DNA of 33,488 nt from Omnitrophica bacterium RIFCSPHIGHO2_02_FULL_46_20 (GTDB lineage Bacteria; Omnitrophota; Gorgyraeia; 2-01-FULL-45-10). Where the stretch lies: contig MHFG01000015.1 in NCBI GenBank assembly GCA_001804065.1, positions 1 to 33,488 on the forward strand, written 5' to 3'. Position numbers and translations under genes: made by a program. Under the pieces are notes generated by a model, which was given only the letters and a program-made list of their open reading frames with translations, had not been told where the DNA came from and searched no databases. This document shows, piece by piece, positions 7,551 through 15,646 of the stretch (position 1 is its first letter; each line of letters opens with the position of its first letter).

Positions 7551-8784
7551 TCGCCGCGCTCTCCCCAGCCAGATATCCGGTTGAAAAGGCCTGCTGTAAA
7601 TTATAGCCGCCGCTCGAGGCGTGACCTTCTATCATCTCGCCCGCGAAGTATAACCCCGGCATAATCTTCGATTCCATCGTCCTGGGATTTATCTCACTTT
7701 TTGAAACGCCGCCAGAGGTAACCATCGCTTCTTCGAGAGGCAAGGCGCCTGTGACAGTCAATGGCAGCGCCTTAAGAAAAGCGGCCAATGACCGCCTTTC
7801 TTCTTTCCCTATCTGACTTGCCCTCTTCTGACCGTTAACTCCAATCAACTTTATTATTATAGGCGCGAGCCTAAAGGGGAGCATGCCGGCGAGAATATTC
7901 TTAATCTCTTTTCCTCCATGCTCTTTGAATTCCCGCAATAATTTATTCTCCATCTCCTCGCATTTTATTCCGGGCTTCAAATCGATTAATAGGCCGACTT
8001 CTTTATGTTCTCCCAGCAAAGAAATAACAGCGCCGCTTAAATCAAGAATGAGCGGGCCCGATACCCCGAAATGGGTAAGAAGAAGTTCGCCAATTTCCGA
8101 TATTATCTTTTTTTTACCGGCAATAAAAGTGACGCGCACGTTTTTTAATGTCATTCCTTGAAGATCTTTAGCCCATTCCTCTTTTGTCTTTAAAGGAACG
8201 AGCCCGCCGCTTAGCGGCATGATGGTATGGCCTAATCTTTTCGCGATCTGAAAGCCTTCGCCCGTAGAACCTGTATCCTTATAAGAAGCGCCGCCGACGG
8301 CGAGAATGACCTTCTTTGCCGTAACGGCGGCGCTGCCGTCTATATCCAATACGAAACCTTCTCCTTTTTTCTTTATATCGCGTAATCGCGCCTTATATTT
8401 TATTTCGACTTTATTATCTTTAAGGCATTCTTCCAATACGTGTGTTACAGAACTTGCTTTATCCGTGACAGGAAACACCCTGCCCTGCCTTTCGGTCTTT
8501 AACTCAAGGCCTCTCGATTTAAAAAAATCCATGAGGTCCTCATTTGAAAAGGCCGAAAGCGCCGTCCTCATAAACTGCCCGGATTTGCCGAACTTTTCTA
8601 TGAAGGTATCAAGCTTCGCGCTGTTAGTAATGTTGCATCTGCCCTTGCCGGTCAAGAGTATCTTTTTTCCTATAATATCGTTTCTTTCGGCTAGAATGAC
8701 TTTTTTCTTTAATTGTCCCGCGCGGATAGCCGCCATGATTCCGGCTGGGCCCGCTCCTATAATCGCCACATCATATAGAGTCAT
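7543..8784 (-). CDS. NAD(P)/FAD-dependent oxidoreductase, HI0933/BaiN family (copy 1)
   Basis: This is a cytoplasmic flavoprotein with an N-terminal FAD Rossmann fold (DVAIIGAGPAGIMAA, residues about 5-19). It has the family signature GKKILLTGKGRCNITN (about 44-59) and the C-terminal FAD contact PGLYFAGEMIEGHASSGGYN. Members include BaiN, implicated in bile-acid dehydroxylation, but most have no known substrate. Length 413 is normal. A paralogue lies 63 bp upstream in the same direction; the two share the layout but differ in many positions, so this is an old duplication or independent acquisition. It overlaps maf by 8 bp. The function in this organism is unknown. Confidence 0.9.
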   Translation of the reverse strand: MTLYDVAIIGAGPAGIMAAIRAGQLKKKVILAERNDIIGKKILLTGKGRCNITNSAKLDTFIEKFGKSGQFMRTALSAFSNEDLMDFFKSRGLELKTERQGRVFPVTDKASSVTHVLEECLKDNKVEIKYKARLRDIKKKGEGFVLDIDGSAAVTAKKVILAVGGASYKDTGSTGEGFQIAKRLGHTIMPLSGGLVPLKTKEEWAKDLQGMTLKNVRVTFIAGKKKIISEIGELLLTHFGVSGPLILDLSGAVISLLGEHKEVGLLIDLKPGIKCEEMENKLLREFKEHGGKEIKNILAGMLPFRLAPIIIKLIGVNGQKRASQIGKEERRSLAAFLKALPLTVTGALPLEEAMVTSGGVSKSEINPRTMESKIMPGLYFAGEMIEGHASSGGYNLQQAFSTGYLAGESAANA

Positions 8785-8847
8785 AGAAATGTGCTAAAAT
8801 TTTCCTTTGTTTCTTGCAGAAAATTCCGCGAGCGAAGCGAAGCGAAA

Positions 8848-10038
8848 TTAACTCGTTAGTCCCGATACGAATCCGGAGGCCCATGCCCACGCGAGATTGT
8901 ATCCGCCTCTCCTACCGGAAACATCAAGGATCTCTCCGGCAAAGTAAAGGCCTGTCACTAATTTCGATTCCAAAGTCGATTCTTTGATATCTCTCGTGTC
9001 AATGCCCCCGCTTGTAAGATATGCCTCGTTCCAGCCTCTTGTCCCCGTAACCTTAAATAACCTGTTCTTTAACGTATTTATTATATTTTCCGCGCCGCGC
9101 CTCCCTAATAAATCATTAAATGCCGTCCCGAATTTATTTGGCAGGATTCCCGTAAGGAGATCATCCGCTTTCCACCCTTTATCTATCCTTCTTTTAATTT
9201 CAGATTTTAGCGTTTCTCTATCCATAAATGGAACCATGTCTATGGACACACAGACATCTTTTTTATTATCTCTGTTTATCGCTATAGAGATATCTTCGCT
9301 TATATCAATAATCGCCGTGCCGGATAATCCATATTTTGTAAAGAGCAGGTCGCCGTAAGATTCATAGCCTTCTTTTCCGCCTACGATAGATTTGGCTGAG
9401 GCGAATATCTTCTGGCCCTGCAGCGCATGACATAACCTGTCCTTTACAAGCAAAGGAGACGCTGCCGGCACCGGTTCTATTATTTTGTGGCCAAATTCTT
9501 TAGCCAGCTTATAGCAATTCCCATCTGAACCTAACGCGGGATATGATTTACCTCCGCCCGCGATCACCAGTTTTTCGCATTCTATGTTTTTATTTCCATT
9601 TGACGTTGCCACGAACCTTCCCTTGGAATATGAAATGCGGCTTACCTCGAAATTCACCTCGACAGGCACCGATAGTCTTTCGAGCTCCATCTCGAGAACC
9701 TTTAAAACCGATGAGGATTGATTTGTTATTGGGAAAACGCGGCCGTCTCTTCTTGAGTAAACTTCCAATCCAAGTTCTTTAAAGAAATTATAAGTAGATA
9801 TCTCCCCGAATTTTTCGAATATTGACCTTACCATGTTCCTGGCTGTTTGGTTATAAAATGATTCGTTTAATTTTTCATTCAGAATGTTGCATCTGCCGTT
9901 ACCGGATACTAATATCTTCCTGCCTATCCGAGGCATTCTCTCGCATATGATGACGTCCTGACCCACGCGCTTTGCGCTGATAGCGGCAACAATCCCCGAT
10001 GGGCCGCCGCCGATAATTAAAGTAGAGAACTTTTTCAT
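8848..10038 (-). CDS. NAD(P)/FAD-dependent oxidoreductase, HI0933/BaiN family (copy 2)
   Basis: This has the same family as its neighbour: FAD fold TLIIGGGPSGIVAAISA (about 6-22), signature GRKILVSGNGRCNILN, and C-terminal TGLYFAGEILDVSGRRGGYNLAWAWASG. Length is 396. The C-terminal motif differs from copy 1 (DVSGRRGGYN against EGHASSGGYN), which may reflect a different substrate or partner. The 63-bp gap to copy 1 contains short GCGAA repeats and could hold a processing site or weak hairpin. It begins 12 bp after the rluA-like gene, so it may be co-transcribed with it. No specific reaction can be assigned. Confidence 0.9.
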   Translation of the reverse strand: MKKFSTLIIGGGPSGIVAAISAKRVGQDVIICERMPRIGRKILVSGNGRCNILNEKLNESFYNQTARNMVRSIFEKFGEISTYNFFKELGLEVYSRRDGRVFPITNQSSSVLKVLEMELERLSVPVEVNFEVSRISYSKGRFVATSNGNKNIECEKLVIAGGGKSYPALGSDGNCYKLAKEFGHKIIEPVPAASPLLVKDRLCHALQGQKIFASAKSIVGGKEGYESYGDLLFTKYGLSGTAIIDISEDISIAINRDNKKDVCVSIDMVPFMDRETLKSEIKRRIDKGWKADDLLTGILPNKFGTAFNDLLGRRGAENIINTLKNRLFKVTGTRGWNEAYLTSGGIDTRDIKESTLESKLVTGLYFAGEILDVSGRRGGYNLAWAWASGFVSGLTS

Positions 10039-10050
10039 TTTATACTAACC

Positions 10051-10698
10051 TTATATTGTGATGAATTCTTCCATATCGCCTGGCAATCGAGATGAAAATT
10101 TTAGTTTTTCCTTAGTAATGGGGTGAATAAATTCTATCTCTTTTGCGTGAAGCGCCGCTCTCTTGAACCTTAATTCAAAATCCTTCCTGAACGCATATAC
10201 GCTTTCGCCTACCAATGGATGCCCGATATCTTTTAAGTGAATGCGGATTTGGTTTGTGCGTCCTGTGACCGGCTCTACTTCCAAAATGGTGAAATCTTTT
10301 CGCCTCTCTAACACCTTATATTTTGTAGCGGCCGGTTCGTGCCTATTCCTATTTCTATTATAAATTGCCTTATTTATAATATCAAAATTCTTTTTAACCC
10401 TGCCATGAGCAAAGGCAATGTAGGTCTTTTTAACTGATTTTTTTTTAAATTCCTCCATCATTAACCGCTGGCTATTCTTGCCTTTGGCGTAAATAATAAG
10501 GCCTGACGTTTCCCGATCGAGACGATGGCAAGGATGCGCGTTCGCCTCTATCCCCCTGGCGTCAAGGTCCTGGTTCAACAGGTCCGTGAGCGTGCTCGTC
10601 TCTTTTTTCGGGGTAGGTATTACCAGCATCCCTGAGGGCTTATCAACAATAATAAGCCAGTCATCTTCATAGATTATCCTGTATCGCTTGCCGCCCAT
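10051..10698 (-). CDS. RluA-family pseudouridine synthase
   Basis: Enzymes of this family isomerise uridine to pseudouridine in rRNA or tRNA. The catalytic motif HRLDRETSGLIIYAK is present with Asp at residue 61 from this start, as is the C-terminal GRTNQIRIHLKDIGHPLVGESVY. No S4 domain is visible, which points to the short RluA/RluC/TruC-like types. I chose ATG at 10698 (MGGKRYRIIYED) because the family begins there. An ATG at 10755 would add 19 unrelated residues. On the minus strand TATAAT lies only 10 bp before the chosen ATG, so a very short or leaderless transcript is possible. Which RNA site it modifies cannot be told by eye. Confidence 0.9.
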   Translation of the reverse strand: MGGKRYRIIYEDDWLIIVDKPSGMLVIPTPKKETSTLTDLLNQDLDARGIEANAHPCHRLDRETSGLIIYAKGKNSQRLMMEEFKKKSVKKTYIAFAHGRVKKNFDIINKAIYNRNRNRHEPAATKYKVLERRKDFTILEVEPVTGRTNQIRIHLKDIGHPLVGESVYAFRKDFELRFKRAALHAKEIEFIHPITKEKLKFSSRLPGDMEEFITI

Positions 10699-10769
10699 AG
10701 CGATAAATATTATATCATTATCAGCGCAAAAAAGACAGGTATGGAGGCCCTGCATGCTAAAGGCCTAAT

Positions 10770-11594
10770 CTATTCGTGCGGGTGATGATGGTCTGGGTGT
10801 TCGTGGGGGTGAAGATGGGATTTACCCTCGTGGATATGGGTATGGCTATGTATGAGGTTATGCCTTTCTAATAATTCCTTATCCCGCAGAATATCGCGCA
10901 TATCGCCGTCTTTAATAACGATCTTGTCTTCGCTCAAGATTATAGCTCTGTCGGCAATCTCCGGCACTATGTGAATATCCTGCGTTGCGGTTATTATAGT
11001 CCTGCCTTTTTCGCTAAGCGTTGATATTGTTTCAATAAGATGACGGGTCGTTCGCGGATCCAGTCCCGCGGTAGGCTCATCCAGCAAAAATACATCTGGT
11101 TCCATAGCAAGAACCGAGGCTATCGCGACTCTTTTCTTTTCACCGATACTTAAATACTGAGGATGCCTATCCCTTAGATGCTTGATACCCATCGCCGATA
11201 GACTATTTTCCAGTCTATTACGGATATCTTTTTCGGGTAATCCTAATTGTAATAAACCGAAGAGGATTTCATCAGCCACATTAGAGTTGAATAATTGTAT
11301 GTCCGGATTCTGAAAAACTATACCGACCTTGCTTCTAAAAAAAATCCCCTCGGTCAAATCCCTCCCCAAGAATTTTATACCCCCCTTACTCGGAAATATG
11401 AGGCCTGCTAACATGAGCAGCAGCGTTGACTTTCCCGAACCGTTAGCGCCGAGAAGGGCTATGCGCTCTCCCGTTTTTATACTGACGTCGACATTATTCA
11501 GCGCGCTGAACTTATCGAGATACGAGTAAGAGACGCCCTTTAGTTCGTATAATAATTCGCTTTGCGGAACCTCTCCAAATGTTTCATCCGCCAT
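10770..11594 (-). CDS. cbiO: ECF transporter ATPase CbiO with His-rich C-terminal tail
   Basis: This is the energising ATPase of a cobalt/nickel ECF importer. Motifs are Walker A GANGSGKST (about 48-56), signature YLSIGEKKRVAIASVL, Walker B VFLLDEPTAGLD and the switch-region His in TATQDIHIV. The core is about 245 residues. The last 30 residues contain 13 histidines (HSHTHIHEG, HEHPDHHHPHE), a likely cytoplasmic metal-binding or sensing tail that supports a transition-metal substrate. Its start overlaps the end of cbiQ by 11 bp. Ni2+ or Co2+ are the likely substrates; sequence alone does not separate them. Confidence 0.95.
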   Translation of the reverse strand: MADETFGEVPQSELLYELKGVSYSYLDKFSALNNVDVSIKTGERIALLGANGSGKSTLLLMLAGLIFPSKGGIKFLGRDLTEGIFFRSKVGIVFQNPDIQLFNSNVADEILFGLLQLGLPEKDIRNRLENSLSAMGIKHLRDRHPQYLSIGEKKRVAIASVLAMEPDVFLLDEPTAGLDPRTTRHLIETISTLSEKGRTIITATQDIHIVPEIADRAIILSEDKIVIKDGDMRDILRDKELLERHNLIHSHTHIHEGKSHLHPHEHPDHHHPHE

Positions 11595-12285
11595 GTTTTT
11601 TAAACTCTCCCGTATATCCGCGCGCTACCATAGCCATATAGACTTCTTCACTCATCTTCATGGAACGCTTGAACAGATGCCCTATTCTTGAGCTTATCCA
11701 GCGCCAGGCAGCTTTCTTCTCAAAGTTCTTTATGAGACGACTTTTTAAACCCAAGTGCGTCTCTTCAAAAACTTTAACAAAAAAGAATATGTAGCGGTAT
11801 GTCATATCTAGAATCTGTATAAAAATATTAGGCACGCCCAGCGACTTCAAAGACTTAAACAACTCCCCGTGTCTTGTACTTATTGTCATGAGGACCGCGA
11901 ACGAAACACAGGTCGCTACCCTGAGGACAAATATTATTGCTGCCTGTATATTTTGCGTGAATACAGCCGGTATCGCTATAAAAAGCGTAAATAGAGGGAT
12001 AAAAAACCATACCCTCTTAATAAAGAATAGTATATTTATTCCCGAAGCCGCGGCCAGTATAATACCGGTAATATAGAGTATAATGAGATGGGATATATTC
12101 CTGACAAAACATATTGTAAGGATGAGGGCTAAAAATATTATCATCTTCAGCCTGGGATCGCGCAGTTGCAGGAATCCTTTTTTTCTCGCAATCTCTTCCG
12201 AGAAAACGGCTTCTTTGAAGAAATTTAAGGCATTCGTTATGGACTTTTCTAAAAATTTCTTATGCCAACCGTCTTGCGATAGCAT
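11584..12285 (-). CDS. cbiQ: ECF transporter transmembrane component CbiQ
   Basis: CbiQ is the membrane-embedded T component that couples CbiO ATP hydrolysis to metal uptake by CbiM. Hydrophobic segments lie in MIIFLALILTICFV, LIILYITGIILAAASG, FFIPLFTLFIAIPAVF and the following stretch AAIIFVLRVATCVSFAV. The C-terminal cytoplasmic part carries the family coupling helices (RSLGVP-like KSLGVPNIFIQIL and EVYMAMVARGYTGEF). The open frame extends to 12420, but I chose ATG at 12285 (MLSQDGWHKKF). It follows AAGGT with suitable spacing and lies 9 bp after the upstream gene's stop, and the extra 45 residues would overlap that gene by over 120 bp. Confidence 0.93.
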   Translation of the reverse strand: MLSQDGWHKKFLEKSITNALNFFKEAVFSEEIARKKGFLQLRDPRLKMIIFLALILTICFVRNISHLIILYITGIILAAASGINILFFIKRVWFFIPLFTLFIAIPAVFTQNIQAAIIFVLRVATCVSFAVLMTISTRHGELFKSLKSLGVPNIFIQILDMTYRYIFFFVKVFEETHLGLKSRLIKNFEKKAAWRWISSRIGHLFKRSMKMSEEVYMAMVARGYTGEFKKHGG

Positions 12286-12293
12286 GTGGGACC

Positions 12294-12596
12294 TTATTCT
12301 TTTCTGCTTAAAAATTTTCCTATCAAAAATACCGATGTTATAACGATAAAGATACCAAGCGCGGCTGATATAATATAAGAAATACCTGAACTCCCATAGT
12401 TGGGAATCGGAGCACTCCATAGCCGGGAAAATTTTTCAATCCCCTCAGGCATATATCCGATGAGCTTTCTTAGTTCGTCTAGCCCCCACTCACCCCATGC
12501 CGCCCCGGATTTAAAATGCGCCGGTAAAATTAGGCCTATCGGCGTCAATATTATCAATACTGCTATAAACAGCCAAAGCTTGTTTATAGTCCTCAT
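12294..12596 (-). CDS. PDGLE-domain / CbiN-like small subunit of the Ni/Co transporter
   Basis: This is a 100-residue protein with two membrane helices (about residues 8-25 and 73-93) and an extracytoplasmic loop. The loop resembles the PDGLE domain: EWGLDELRKLIGYMPEGIEKFS and PNYGSSGISYIISAALG. PDGLE or CbiN subunits assist metal loading of CbiM-type binding proteins. The exact PDGLE motif is degenerate here (PEGIE), so assignment rests on layout plus its place between cbiM (4-bp overlap) and cbiQ (8-bp gap). Confidence 0.82.
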   Translation of the reverse strand: MRTINKLWLFIAVLIILTPIGLILPAHFKSGAAWGEWGLDELRKLIGYMPEGIEKFSRLWSAPIPNYGSSGISYIISAALGIFIVITSVFLIGKFLSRKE

Positions 12597-13261
12597 AATA
12601 TAAGGCCCGGGTCATCCTTTTGTAGATACCTGATAACTAAAAATGTGATAATCGCTTCAAGCCACCCGAATAATAACATGTGCTCCAATAACATTGCCGG
12701 CAGCGCTATATTAAGCCCATAGGGACAATATAGCGCCTTGCCGTCTGACGTATGATGGAGAAGCGGTTGAATTCCGAATTGTATCCCTGTAGAAAGCGCT
12801 GCGGTATTTAGCCCGAAATATGCGCCTATTCCTGCCGCGAGAGCCCGTCTAAAAGAGTCTTTTGCGCTATTCATGCTTATAAATTTGTATATATAATAGC
12901 CGGCAAAAGGCAATATGAATGCCATGTTAAAGCAGTTTGCGCCTATCGCTGTTATGCCGCCGTCTCCGAATAGCAGCGCCTGCACAACAAGCGCGACGGT
13001 TATCATTATCATTGCCGCCCATGGCCCGAGGAGTATCGCTACAAGCGTTCCTCCGACCGCATGGCCTGTCGAGCCGCCCGGTATGGGAATATTGAACATC
13101 ATTACGACAAAGACAAAGCTCGCGCCAAAGGCAAGATACGGAACTTGCCGCGCTTTCAAATTTCTTTTGACGATCTTTGAAGCGGCAATCCATAAAGGCG
13201 CCATGACTAAATAAAAAAATCCGCCTGTTTGAGGGCTCAAATATCCGTCAGGTATATGCAT
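12593..13261 (-). CDS. cbiM: CbiM/NikM, substrate-binding S component of Ni/Co ECF transporter
   Basis: CbiM is the membrane protein that binds the metal. It starts with the diagnostic MHIPDGYLSP, in which the amino terminus and His2 help coordinate the metal. The conserved region GGSTGHAVGGTLVAILLGPWAAM (about residues 61-83) supplies the next His. About six to seven hydrophobic segments fit the family, and the length (222) is normal. GGGA precedes the ATG at a workable distance. It is the first gene of the operon, facing a 613-bp divergent region with a predicted promoter. No cobalamin riboswitch box was found upstream, which slightly favours nickel or a protein regulator. Confidence 0.95.
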   Translation of the reverse strand: MHIPDGYLSPQTGGFFYLVMAPLWIAASKIVKRNLKARQVPYLAFGASFVFVVMMFNIPIPGGSTGHAVGGTLVAILLGPWAAMIMITVALVVQALLFGDGGITAIGANCFNMAFILPFAGYYIYKFISMNSAKDSFRRALAAGIGAYFGLNTAALSTGIQFGIQPLLHHTSDGKALYCPYGLNIALPAMLLEHMLLFGWLEAIITFLVIRYLQKDDPGLIL

Positions 13262-13289
13262 TAATATTCCCTTTTCCCGTATTGTGGTA

Positions 13290-13317
13290 TATTTACATCA
13301 TTTTTTCCATCTGTCAA
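13290..13317 (-). promoter_or_regulatory. Predicted promoter of the cbiM operon
   Basis: On the minus strand a perfect TTGACA (13312-13317) is followed by 16 bp and TAAATA (13290-13295). The -35 box overlaps by 3 bp the end of the inverted-repeat element at 13315-13580. The element may therefore have brought, or may modulate, this promoter. Confidence 0.5.
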
Positions 13318-13580
13318 TAGAAAATTCGAGGGGAAAATTCTCGCATGTCCATGCCACTGCTACAGCCTTTTGTTTTTAGGGCTCGAGGGTGGCAGTGTTC
13401 ATCCAATTTTAGCTTTAGTAGCTTGTTCTCTCGCCGGGCGCACTTCGTGCTTGGCGGGGTCCCGCCAAAGCGCAAGCGACGGCAGGAATAGATCATAGGT
13501 AGCAAGTCTTTTAGCCGATAGTCCCCTCTCGCCCATTCACCAAAAGGCTGCAGCAGTGTCACCCCTCGAATTTTCCATTG
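13315..13580. repeat. 266-bp element with terminal and inner inverted repeats
   Basis: Terminal arms 13315-13333 and 13562-13580 are reverse complements with one mismatch in 19 (core AAAATTCGAGGGG). A second pair just inside, 13355-13372 and 13541-13558, matches with one mismatch in 18. The left side has 21 bp between its two arms and the right side 3 bp. Inside are a hairpin TTGGCGGG/CCCGCCAA (13451-13468) and GCAC-TTC-GTGC (13440-13450). There is no transposase and no obvious target-site duplication. It could be a MITE-like element or a structured RNA. Nothing in it resembles a coding gene. Confidence 0.7.
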
Positions 13581-13639
13581 ATGCGAAGCAAAGGGGACCC
13601 CTTCTCGCCAAGAGAGATTTTTTCTCCATTATCGCAGGC

Positions 13640-13815
13640 GGAACTTTTGTGGCTTAAGCCTGACGCTGCTGTCAAAAATTTTGACACATTATAGCGATTT
13701 AGTAAAAAATTTTAAATTCCTGAAAGAAGTTAAAATTTTGTCAAAATTTTTTCAGAATAAATTGGTATGCTTAAATGCCAATTTATGTCAGCGGAAGGCT
13801 GGCCGCAAAAGTTCC
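13640..13815. repeat. Second inverted-repeat element, about 176 bp
   Basis: Arms GGAACTTTTGTGGC (13640-13653) and GCCGCAAAAGTTCC (13802-13815) pair with one G-T wobble position. Further in, AGCC/GGCT and CGCTG/CAGCG continue the pairing (13657-13668 with 13789-13800). The interior is very AT-rich, with a palindrome GTCAAAA-A-TTTTGAC (13671-13685) and a hairpin ATTGGTAT/ATGCCAAT (13761-13782). It sits beside the previous element and upstream of comF. Confidence 0.6.
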
Positions 13816-13837
13816 GGCTATGCGCTCCGCATGCCCC

Positions 13838-13866
13838 TTGACCCTTGCCCCATGACCCTGTATAAT
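13838..13866 (+). promoter_or_regulatory. Predicted promoter of comF, giving a near-leaderless mRNA
   Basis: TTGACC (13838-13843), a 17-bp spacer and a perfect TATAAT (13861-13866) form a strong sigma70-type promoter. The ATG of comF begins only 8 bp after the -10 box, at about where transcription should start. No Shine-Dalgarno can fit. Confidence 0.75.
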
Positions 13867-13874
13867 ACCACTCT

Positions 13875-14540
13875 ATGCAGGCCATTAAAGCAATCGCAAA
13901 AAACTTCATAAATTTGCTCTACCCGCTTCATTGCTTCGGGTGCGGTAAGCCGCTTGATCCGCTTGATGAATTTCATCTGTGCGCGCCCTGCATCGGTTCA
14001 ATAAAATCTAACGCAATGCCGCCTTTTGAGCTTGAGACTGCGCCCATCAAGGCCTACTCCGCCTGCCTATACGAAGGCGCCTCGAAAGAACTTATCCATA
14101 AGTTTAAGTATAAAGACAAGACAATACTCGCAAGAATATTCTCCAAGCTCATGATTGATTGCATAGAAGAAAATCCTGAACTTGTAGATATAGACCTGAT
14201 AACCGTCGTTCCACTGCATAAAACGCGGCTGCGAGAAAGAGAGTTTAATCAGTCCCTCCTACTGGCAGGTCCCATATCGAAAAAATTCAGAATCCCCCTC
14301 AAAAATACATTGGAAAAGGCCCGAAAGACTAAATATCAGAATGAATTATCAAAAGGCGAGAGGATGACTAATCTAAAAGGCGCTTTTAAAGTTTGTGATA
14401 AGGCAGAAATAGGCGGGCGAAACATCCTTTTAATCGACGACGTTATGACGACAGGCGCAACTTTAGGCGAATGCGCGAAAACTCTTTTAGCAGGCGGAGC
14501 TCTAAGCGTAAGGTGCTTTACTTTCGCAAGGGGCATATAG
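13875..14540 (+). CDS. comF: ComF family phosphoribosyltransferase-like protein
   Basis: ComF/GntX proteins pair an N-terminal zinc finger with a PRTase-type domain. They are needed for DNA uptake in competent bacteria, but are widespread and often of unknown role. The zinc cysteines are C20, C23, C36 and C39 (CFGCG, CAPC). The middle has the family motif RLREREFNQS, and the PRPP-binding loop is LLIDDVMTTGAT (about 185-196). Length 221 is normal. The ATG at 13875 is the only start that keeps the zinc finger; it lies almost at the predicted transcription start. The lptF-like gene follows after 14 bp. Confidence 0.93.
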   Translation: MQAIKAIAKNFINLLYPLHCFGCGKPLDPLDEFHLCAPCIGSIKSNAMPPFELETAPIKAYSACLYEGASKELIHKFKYKDKTILARIFSKLMIDCIEENPELVDIDLITVVPLHKTRLREREFNQSLLLAGPISKKFRIPLKNTLEKARKTKYQNELSKGERMTNLKGAFKVCDKAEIGGRNILLIDDVMTTGATLGECAKTLLAGGALSVRCFTFARGI

Positions 14541-14554
14541 AAGAAGGTGTTTAG

Positions 14555-15646
14555 GTGAGAATAATCGATAGATACCTGGCTAAGGGGTTCCTGGGCTCAT
14601 TTATCTGGTGCCTCTTCGTATTCGTCATAATGGCTGTCATAATAGATATTTTCTCATTTATAGACGATATAGTAAAATATAAAATCGCATTCCAGTCCAT
14701 ATTCGCTTTCTACGTATATTACACACCTACTATATTAGTCCAGGTGACGCCGATGGCGGCGCTTCTTTCCACAATATATATGTTAAGCAATTTGAATAAG
14801 AATAATGAGATAACCGCGATGAAATCCAGCGGGATCGGGCTTTGGCGGATCATGGCGCCTTTGCTCGTGCTTGGATTTTTGGTCAGCGCTTTTGTATTCA
14901 TAGTGAACGATAAGATCATCCCGATAAGTTCCAAGGTATCGCAGATGATACGGCGTGAAGAACTCGAAAAACACAGGGAAAGCGATAAGCAGGCTAAAAT
15001 ATTAGAGAACGTGGCTGTTTATGGAACGGGAAACAGAATCGTTTTCGCGCGAAATTATGACACTATAAATAAGAAACTCGGCGATATTATAATCCATGAA
15101 CATGACGTATCCGAAAATCTCGTATCCAAGATAACGGCCCAGAGCGGCGCATGGACGGGCAGCAGCTGGAAATTTTATAAAGTGATAATGTATAAGGTTG
15201 ACAACTCGGGAAAGATAATAGGCGCGCCGGTTTTCTACAGCGAAAAGATACTCCCTTTAAAAGAGAGACCCAGAGACTTCGCTAGTAGAGAATGGAAGGC
15301 TGATTTCATGAGCTATAAAGAACTGCGAAATTATATAGAGAATTTTAGAGGATCGGGAATGAAGATCACGAAAACCTTACTGGTAGACCTGCACTATAAA
15401 ATAGCATTCCCATTTATAAGCCTGATCATAATAATGGTAGCAGCCCCTTTTGCTATGCTCGCAATGCGCGGAGGAGTGTTGATAGGGGTGGGTATGAGCA
15501 TCGTAATAGGCCTATTCTATTATGCGGTTATAGCTATATCGCTCGCATTCGGCAAGGCAGGAATATTTCCTCCGATAATTGCCGCCTGGTTCGGAAATAT
15601 AGTCTTCGCTATCCTCGGAATATATCTGCTGAAGAAGAAAGTATGA
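14555..15646 (+). CDS. LptF/LptG family permease (lipopolysaccharide export)
   Basis: LptF and LptG form the inner-membrane part of the Lpt ABC exporter that moves LPS to the outer membrane. The 363-residue protein has the YjgP/YjgQ layout: three N-terminal helices (about 13-37, 47-80, 98-120), a large periplasmic beta-jellyroll (about 125-265) and three C-terminal helices (about 280-360). MRIIDRYLAKGFL and TPMAALLSTIYMLSNLNKNNEITAMKSSGI are typical. It starts with GTG, supported by AGAAGG 7 bp upstream. Only one paralogue is seen here, so LptF versus LptG cannot be fixed. It implies a didermic envelope. Its stop codon touches the stop of the convergent aldolase gene. Confidence 0.92.
   Translation: MRIIDRYLAKGFLGSFIWCLFVFVIMAVIIDIFSFIDDIVKYKIAFQSIFAFYVYYTPTILVQVTPMAALLSTIYMLSNLNKNNEITAMKSSGIGLWRIMAPLLVLGFLVSAFVFIVNDKIIPISSKVSQMIRREELEKHRESDKQAKILENVAVYGTGNRIVFARNYDTINKKLGDIIIHEHDVSENLVSKITAQSGAWTGSSWKFYKVIMYKVDNSGKIIGAPVFYSEKILPLKERPRDFASREWKADFMSYKELRNYIENFRGSGMKITKTLLVDLHYKIAFPFISLIIIMVAAPFAMLAMRGGVLIGVGMSIVIGLFYYAVIAISLAFGKAGIFPPIIAAWFGNIVFAILGIYLLKKKV

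Noticed and set aside
13314-13562. 82-codon open frame on minus upstream of cbiM
   Set aside because: It lies almost entirely inside the inverted-repeat element and its residues simply follow the palindromes. No family resemblance or ribosome-binding site.
13262-13600. Cobalamin riboswitch upstream of cbiM
   Set aside because: A GCCACTG string is present, but I could not find the B12 box or the other conserved blocks in a sensible order on either strand.
13681-13911. 76-codon open frame on plus before comF
   Set aside because: It runs out of frame into comF, covers the AT-rich repeat core and the comF promoter, and has no recognisable domain.
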